From positions 1 through 57,108 of the forward strand of contig NZ_JAPYKH010000024.1 in NCBI RefSeq assembly GCF_029623345.1: a stretch of 57,108 nt of DNA, read 5' to 3'. Below, piece after piece: positions 53,656 to 57,108 of the stretch (its first letter is position 1; every line of letters starts with the position of its first letter). The stretch comes from Sphingomonas phyllosphaerae. GTDB lineage: Bacteria; Pseudomonadota; Alphaproteobacteria; Sphingomonadales; Sphingomonadaceae. Under the pieces are notes generated by a model. That model ran no database searches. It was not told the origin of the DNA and saw nothing but the letters and a program-made list of their open reading frames with translations. Position numbers and translations under genes: made by a program.

Positions 53656-56292
53656 TCAGAACCGCAGCGTCACCGACCCGCCATAGGTCGGTCCCACGAT
53701 CCCGCGGGCATAGAAGAAACCCTGGGTGATCGCCTGGGTCTGCCCTTGCCGCGGGTTGCCCTCGGTCAGGCCGACGACGTTGAAGATGTTCTCCGCGTTG
53801 AAGCTCACCTGCAGCTGCGGCGTGACGTTGACGTTGATCCCCGCGCTGGTGACGCCGTAGCCCGGCAGCGCGACGCCGTTGCCCGCGTCGGCGAAGATCT
53901 TGCCGACATATTTGTAGCGCGCGAAGATGTCGCCGAGGCCATTGGGAAGCTGGATCGCCGGCGTCACCGTCCACAAGGTGGAGGGCGTGCGCTCGGGGCG
54001 GTTGCCCTCATAGCCCGCCTGGGTGGCGCCATCGAGCTGGAGGTTCTCCAGCTTCGGGTCCTGGAAGACCGCCTGGCCGTCGATCGAGAACCAGCGCACC
54101 GGGCGGAGCATCAGGTCCACCTCGATGCCCTTGGTGCGCAGGTCGGCGTTGATGTTCTGCTGCTGCGCCGGGTTTTCGGGATTGGCGAAATTGTAGTTCT
54201 GGTCGTCGAAGTTGGTGCGGAACGCCGTGACCGAGCCGCTGAAGAAGCGCTCATATTGGTAGCGGATGCCGGCTTCGTACAATTTGATCGTGGTGATCGG
54301 ATCGGCGCTGTTGGTCTGGAAACCGTCGGCATAGCGCGCGTAGATCGAGAGGTTCGGCGTGATCAGATAGTTCGCGCCGACCGTCCAGGCGATCTTCTCC
54401 TGCGAACGGTTGAGCGTGGTATATTGGCCGGCGAAGGTAGGGCCGACCGTCGGCACGAGACCGGCAGTACCCTGGGGTACCAGCTGCTGGAATACACCCG
54501 GGCGAATCTCAACGATGCGGTTGGCGGCGTCGACCCCGGCGGCGTCGATGCCGTCGCGCGCGGTCGACTGGATGTTCTCGAAACGGATGCCGCCGTCGAT
54601 GCGGAGTTTGCCGATCGCGAGCTCGTCGTTGGCGTAGAGCGACACGGCGTTATCGTCGCGCACGCGGATGCCGTTGCCCCAGTCGCCGTAGGAGACCAGG
54701 CCGTTGTCGCTCAGCGTGCCGATCACGTTGTTGCCGCCGTCGAGCGCGACGATGTCGTAGATGTCGCTGTTGTTGCGCACGTCGTTGACGACGCTGGCGA
54801 CCGCCGACTGGTTCTGGCGGCGGTGGACGGCGTAATACATCATGCCCGCGGTGAGCGAATTGGTGAAGCTGCCGCCCTGATATTCCCAGCGTCCGCCCAG
54901 ATTAAGCCCGAAGTCGTGCGCGTCGAGCCGGTCGTGGTTGAGCGTGGTGCGCTGGAGGAAGCCGTTGCCGTTGAGCGCGTCGAGCTGGCTCGTCTGGTTG
55001 GCGCCGATCACCGTGCCGGTGCGCAGGTTGCGGATGCCGAAGCTCGCGCGCGCAGGGAAGGCCACCGCGCCGGCGCTGAGCAGGTCGTTGATCGGCGAGC
55101 CGCTGCCGGGCGTGAGATAGCTCACCGCGCTCGCCAGGCCGGCATTGCCGGTGCCCGAGCCGGGGAAGAGGCCGTTGAAGTCGTAGCTGTAGTCGAGATA
55201 GCGGCTGCGCAGGAAGACGTCGAACGTGTCGGTCACCGGCTTCTCGAAGTCGACGCGGAACTGGTTCGAGATCGACTTGATGCCCTGATCGTAGCGGAAG
55301 TTGCGGATGCCGTCGCGCTCGACGAAGGTGGACACCGGTACGGCGATGTTGCGGAAGGCGTCGCCGCCGATATTGTCGCGCTGCGTGTCGAGGCCGGGGA
55401 AGCCGCTCGGCTCGCCATTGTCGTAGCGGTACGGCATGCTGGCGTAATAGGCCGTGTTCATGTCGCCGCGCTTGGCGGAGAGCCGCAGGAAGCCGCCGCC
55501 GTCGAAGCGATATTCCAGCATCGCCTTCACGCGATAGCCGTCATAGTCGAACGGGTTGCGCCGCACGCCCGGGCTGCTCTGATAATAGCCGCCGATGCTG
55601 AAGGCGAGATTTTCCGCCAGCGGCGCCGAGACGTAGAGGTCGGCGCGCTTAAGCCCGTAATTGTAATAGGTGCCGCGCGCGATCGCTTCGAACCGCTCCT
55701 GGTTCGGCCGCTTGGAGATGAAGTTGATCGTCGCGCCCGCGCCATTGACGGTGAGCACGCCGGACGAGCCGCCCTTGACCGCCTCGAGCCGGTCGATCGT
55801 GAGATCCTGCTGAAAGAAGAAGTCGGCGCCGCCGCCGCCGTAGAGGATCGGCATGCCGTCCTCCTCGAGCTGGACGAAGCGCTGCCCGCCGCCCTGGAGG
55901 CCGCGCACCGAATAATTGTTCGACGCCTCGCCCGCGGTCCCCTCGACGAAGATGCCGGGGACCAGTTCGAGCATGTCCGCGGTGGAGCGCGGCGCGCGGC
56001 GATCGATGTCGTCGCGGGTGGCGTAGGTGATGTCGGCGGAGGAGGTGATCAGCGGGCGGTCGCGCGAGGTCTGGCCGGTGACGACGATATCCTGCAGCCC
56101 GTCGCCATTGTCGGCCGCCGGGGCGGTGTCGGGGGCGGCGCTCGCCGCGTCCTGCGCGGGAGAGGCCGTGCCGGTCTGGTCGGCGGATTGGGTGGCCACG
56201 GGGCCGGCGGTGGATTGGGCCAGCGCGGGGGCGCTCGGCAGCAACGCGGCGCCGGCGAGCAGCGCGGCGCGGCGCGTGGTGAGTAGCGGCAT
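53656..56292 (-). CDS. TonB-dependent outer-membrane receptor
   Basis: An 878-residue receptor. A signal peptide (RRAALLAGAALLPSAPALAQ) is followed by a low-complexity Ala/Asp/Thr stretch, a TonB-box-like DIVVTGQTS near residue 70, and the plug domain (DMLELVPGIFVEGTAGEASNNYSVRGLQGGG; ADFFFQQDLTIDRLEAVKGG). A long beta-barrel ends in the C-terminal aromatic GGSVTLRF. It takes up a large or scarce substrate at the expense of the proton motive force. Its partners, an exported glycosidase-like protein and a halogenase homologue, suggest a glycan, but siderophore-type receptors share this layout. The ATG at 56292 follows GGAGGGGAAG. Confidence 0.93.
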   Translation of the reverse strand: MPLLTTRRAALLAGAALLPSAPALAQSTAGPVATQSADQTGTASPAQDAASAAPDTAPAADNGDGLQDIVVTGQTSRDRPLITSSADITYATRDDIDRRAPRSTADMLELVPGIFVEGTAGEASNNYSVRGLQGGGQRFVQLEEDGMPILYGGGGADFFFQQDLTIDRLEAVKGGSSGVLTVNGAGATINFISKRPNQERFEAIARGTYYNYGLKRADLYVSAPLAENLAFSIGGYYQSSPGVRRNPFDYDGYRVKAMLEYRFDGGGFLRLSAKRGDMNTAYYASMPYRYDNGEPSGFPGLDTQRDNIGGDAFRNIAVPVSTFVERDGIRNFRYDQGIKSISNQFRVDFEKPVTDTFDVFLRSRYLDYSYDFNGLFPGSGTGNAGLASAVSYLTPGSGSPINDLLSAGAVAFPARASFGIRNLRTGTVIGANQTSQLDALNGNGFLQRTTLNHDRLDAHDFGLNLGGRWEYQGGSFTNSLTAGMMYYAVHRRQNQSAVASVVNDVRNNSDIYDIVALDGGNNVIGTLSDNGLVSYGDWGNGIRVRDDNAVSLYANDELAIGKLRIDGGIRFENIQSTARDGIDAAGVDAANRIVEIRPGVFQQLVPQGTAGLVPTVGPTFAGQYTTLNRSQEKIAWTVGANYLITPNLSIYARYADGFQTNSADPITTIKLYEAGIRYQYERFFSGSVTAFRTNFDDQNYNFANPENPAQQQNINADLRTKGIEVDLMLRPVRWFSIDGQAVFQDPKLENLQLDGATQAGYEGNRPERTPSTLWTVTPAIQLPNGLGDIFARYKYVGKIFADAGNGVALPGYGVTSAGINVNVTPQLQVSFNAENIFNVVGLTEGNPRQGQTQAITQGFFYARGIVGPTYGGSVTLRF

Positions 56293-56420
56293 CTTCCCCT
56301 CCTGAGGAACGTGGGTCGCGTCACCCTCTCGATGGGAGTGGCGTCGTCCGTGATCCTATGCCCGCTCTAATCGATTTCAAAGATGCGACCGGACCGCATC
56401 GGAACGATCCCGCTCCAGCT

Positions 56421-56451
56421 GTGGCCGGCGCGCAACGGTCGCGCCGGCCAC
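56421..56451 (-). terminator. Strong GC hairpin, probable terminator of the small minus-strand frame
   Basis: GTGGCCGGCGCG (56421-56432) pairs perfectly with CGCGCCGGCCAC (56440-56451), 12 bp with a 7-base loop. It begins 5 bases after the stop of the frame ending at 56457, in minus-strand sense. No U-tract follows, so it could also be a structural element in the receptor's upstream region. Confidence 0.5.
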
Positions 56452-56456
56452 GTCGC

Positions 56457-56825
56457 TCAGGCCGAGGTCGTGTCGGTCTGCTCGACCTGCGCCATGCCGT
56501 CGGGCCGTGCCGCGCCGGGCTCGGGTTCGCCGCCCGGGGGCTCGTTGCGGAACACCGTGAACTCGCCGCGCCGGTCGATGCTAGGCCCGCTGGTAAAGCG
56601 TCCCTCGGGGTAGCTGCCGGTTAGCGACGTGACGAAGAAGTCGTAATTATGCTCCTGGTCCTCCTTCTTCTGCGGGAAAGGAGTTGGGGATCGGCAGCTG
56701 CGTGGCGGCGCCGCCGAGCCTCCTGCTCGACCAGCCGCTGCGTCCCGCGCGCTTCCTCCTCCCGGCATCGACTGCTGTTGTTCGGGATTGGTCGGGGTGG
56801 GGCGGTCGCTCGCGGCGATCTCCAT
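56457..56825 (-). CDS. Hypothetical small protein, doubtful
   Basis: A 122-residue frame with no recognised domain. The C-terminal half (EHNYDFFVTSLTGSYPEGRFTSGP) has normal protein composition, whereas the N-terminal half (EQQQSMPGGGSARDAAAGRAGG) is low-complexity. The hairpin immediately after its stop supports a real 3' end. A neighbouring frame across 56647-56931 could encode an alternative N-terminus (QLPIPNSFPAEEGG at its end), which raises the possibility of a frameshift within one gene. The ATG at 56825 lacks a good ribosome-binding site. Function unknown. Confidence 0.35.
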   Translation of the reverse strand: MEIAASDRPTPTNPEQQQSMPGGGSARDAAAGRAGGSAAPPRSCRSPTPFPQKKEDQEHNYDFFVTSLTGSYPEGRFTSGPSIDRRGEFTVFRNEPPGGEPEPGAARPDGMAQVEQTDTTSA

Positions 56826-56958
56826 CTTGGGTCGGGCACTCAACCGATCGGCGCAGCGGCGGCGTCTCGAGCTTCGAAGTCAAATAGCCAGTCTTGTCGC
56901 GCGGTTGACCCATGCGGCGGACTGACACCATCGCGCCAAAAAACTGTCATCGAATCGC

Positions 56959-56987
56959 TTGACCCGTTCGAGGGTGGTCCATATATG
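56959..56987 (+). promoter_or_regulatory. Strong sigma-70 promoter at right edge, probably for a stable-RNA operon
   Basis: TTGACC (56959-56964), a 17-bp spacer, and TATATG (56982-56987) read toward the right edge. An A-rich run (AAAAAACTGTCATC, 56939-56952) sits just upstream where an UP element would be, and the following GCCGC is the GC-rich start region typical of rRNA/tRNA promoters in this group. The 120 bases after it have no coding frame and would be leader. No rRNA sequence is reached, so the target is inferred. Confidence 0.65.
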
Positions 56988-57108
56988 CCGCTTCACCGGA
57001 CGGGGCGTGTTGCTTCGGCAGCGTTGCTCGGTCGGTCGTCAGATAGGAAGGGCAGCGGTCTCCCCGATCGAAGGGTGGGGGAGGGTCGGTTGTCCGGTTT
57101 CTTTGTCG

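Noticed and set aside
53635..56286. A long plus-strand frame across the TonB receptor
   Set aside because: Antisense to a receptor with signal peptide, plug and C-terminal aromatic; the shadow has no recognisable domain.
56365..56385. AATCGATT palindrome before the TonB receptor as a LacI-type operator
   Set aside because: Only an 8-bp AT-rich palindrome with no extended symmetry and no similar site near related genes in the window.

Overview
The window is a GC-rich (about 70%) chromosomal segment from an alphaproteobacterium. Sphingomonas or a close relative is the best fit: there is a FadL / TonB-receptor / tryptophan-halogenase / DUF2934 gene complement, high-GC protein composition, and short interspersed palindromes of the kind common in sphingomonads. 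The identification is by gene content only. I see no phage, IS element, CRISPR array, tRNA or rRNA gene. A strong stable-RNA-type promoter lies at the right edge.

Layout. 0.15-7.5 kb (minus strand): xylose and pentoside use. An exported GH43 glycosidase, xylulokinase, xylose isomerase and a 2,5-dioxovalerate-type dehydrogenase lie in one direction, behind a candidate LacI/XylR-type operator at 6.2 kb. A sugar-acid type MFS carrier is upstream. 7.7-12.2 kb: a divergent block of four oxidoreductases. An aldo-keto reductase is translationally coupled to an SsuD-like flavin monooxygenase, facing a Gfo/Idh/MocA dehydrogenase coupled to a FAD/NAD(P)-binding protein. The AKR + SsuD-like pair is what the sulfoquinovose monooxygenase (sulfo-SMO) pathway uses, so this is my best candidate for an unusual system. 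12.3-14.5 kb: a thioesterase, a KDG-kinase-like sugar kinase and a serine-hydrolase-fold protein that appears to have lost its catalytic residues. 14.6-19.6 kb: fatty-acid beta-oxidation (thiolase, FadB-like multifunctional enzyme, FadL porin). 19.9-23.6 kb: mfd and a small exported protein. 23.8-28.5 kb: a complete glycerol regulon (glpR-glpD facing glpF-glpK) with a perfect inverted-repeat operator between them. 28.7-31.1 kb: Pit phosphate transporter with its DUF47 partner, and a DUF892 ferritin-like protein. 31.4-39.4 kb: glgX-treZ-malQ-treY, a tightly overlapping operon making trehalose from alpha-glucans. 39.5-44.7 kb: DUF2934 protein, zinc alcohol dehydrogenase, LysR regulator, and a divergent MFS/LacI pair. 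44.9-49.6 kb: membrane GGDEF-EAL protein and a large MscS channel. 49.8-56.3 kb: flavin-dependent halogenase homologue, exported glycosidase-like protein and TonB-dependent receptor, together suggesting uptake and processing of a glycan. 56.4-57.1 kb: a doubtful small gene and the edge promoter.

Working together: most genes acquire or recycle carbon (pentosides, a possible sulfosugar, fatty acids, glycerol, glucans) under local repressors. The remainder store or protect (trehalose, ferritin-like protein, mechanosensitive channel, Mfd). All seven convergent gene junctions carry an inverted repeat, several from families that recur in the window. Antisense open frames are pervasive because of the GC content and were ignored.
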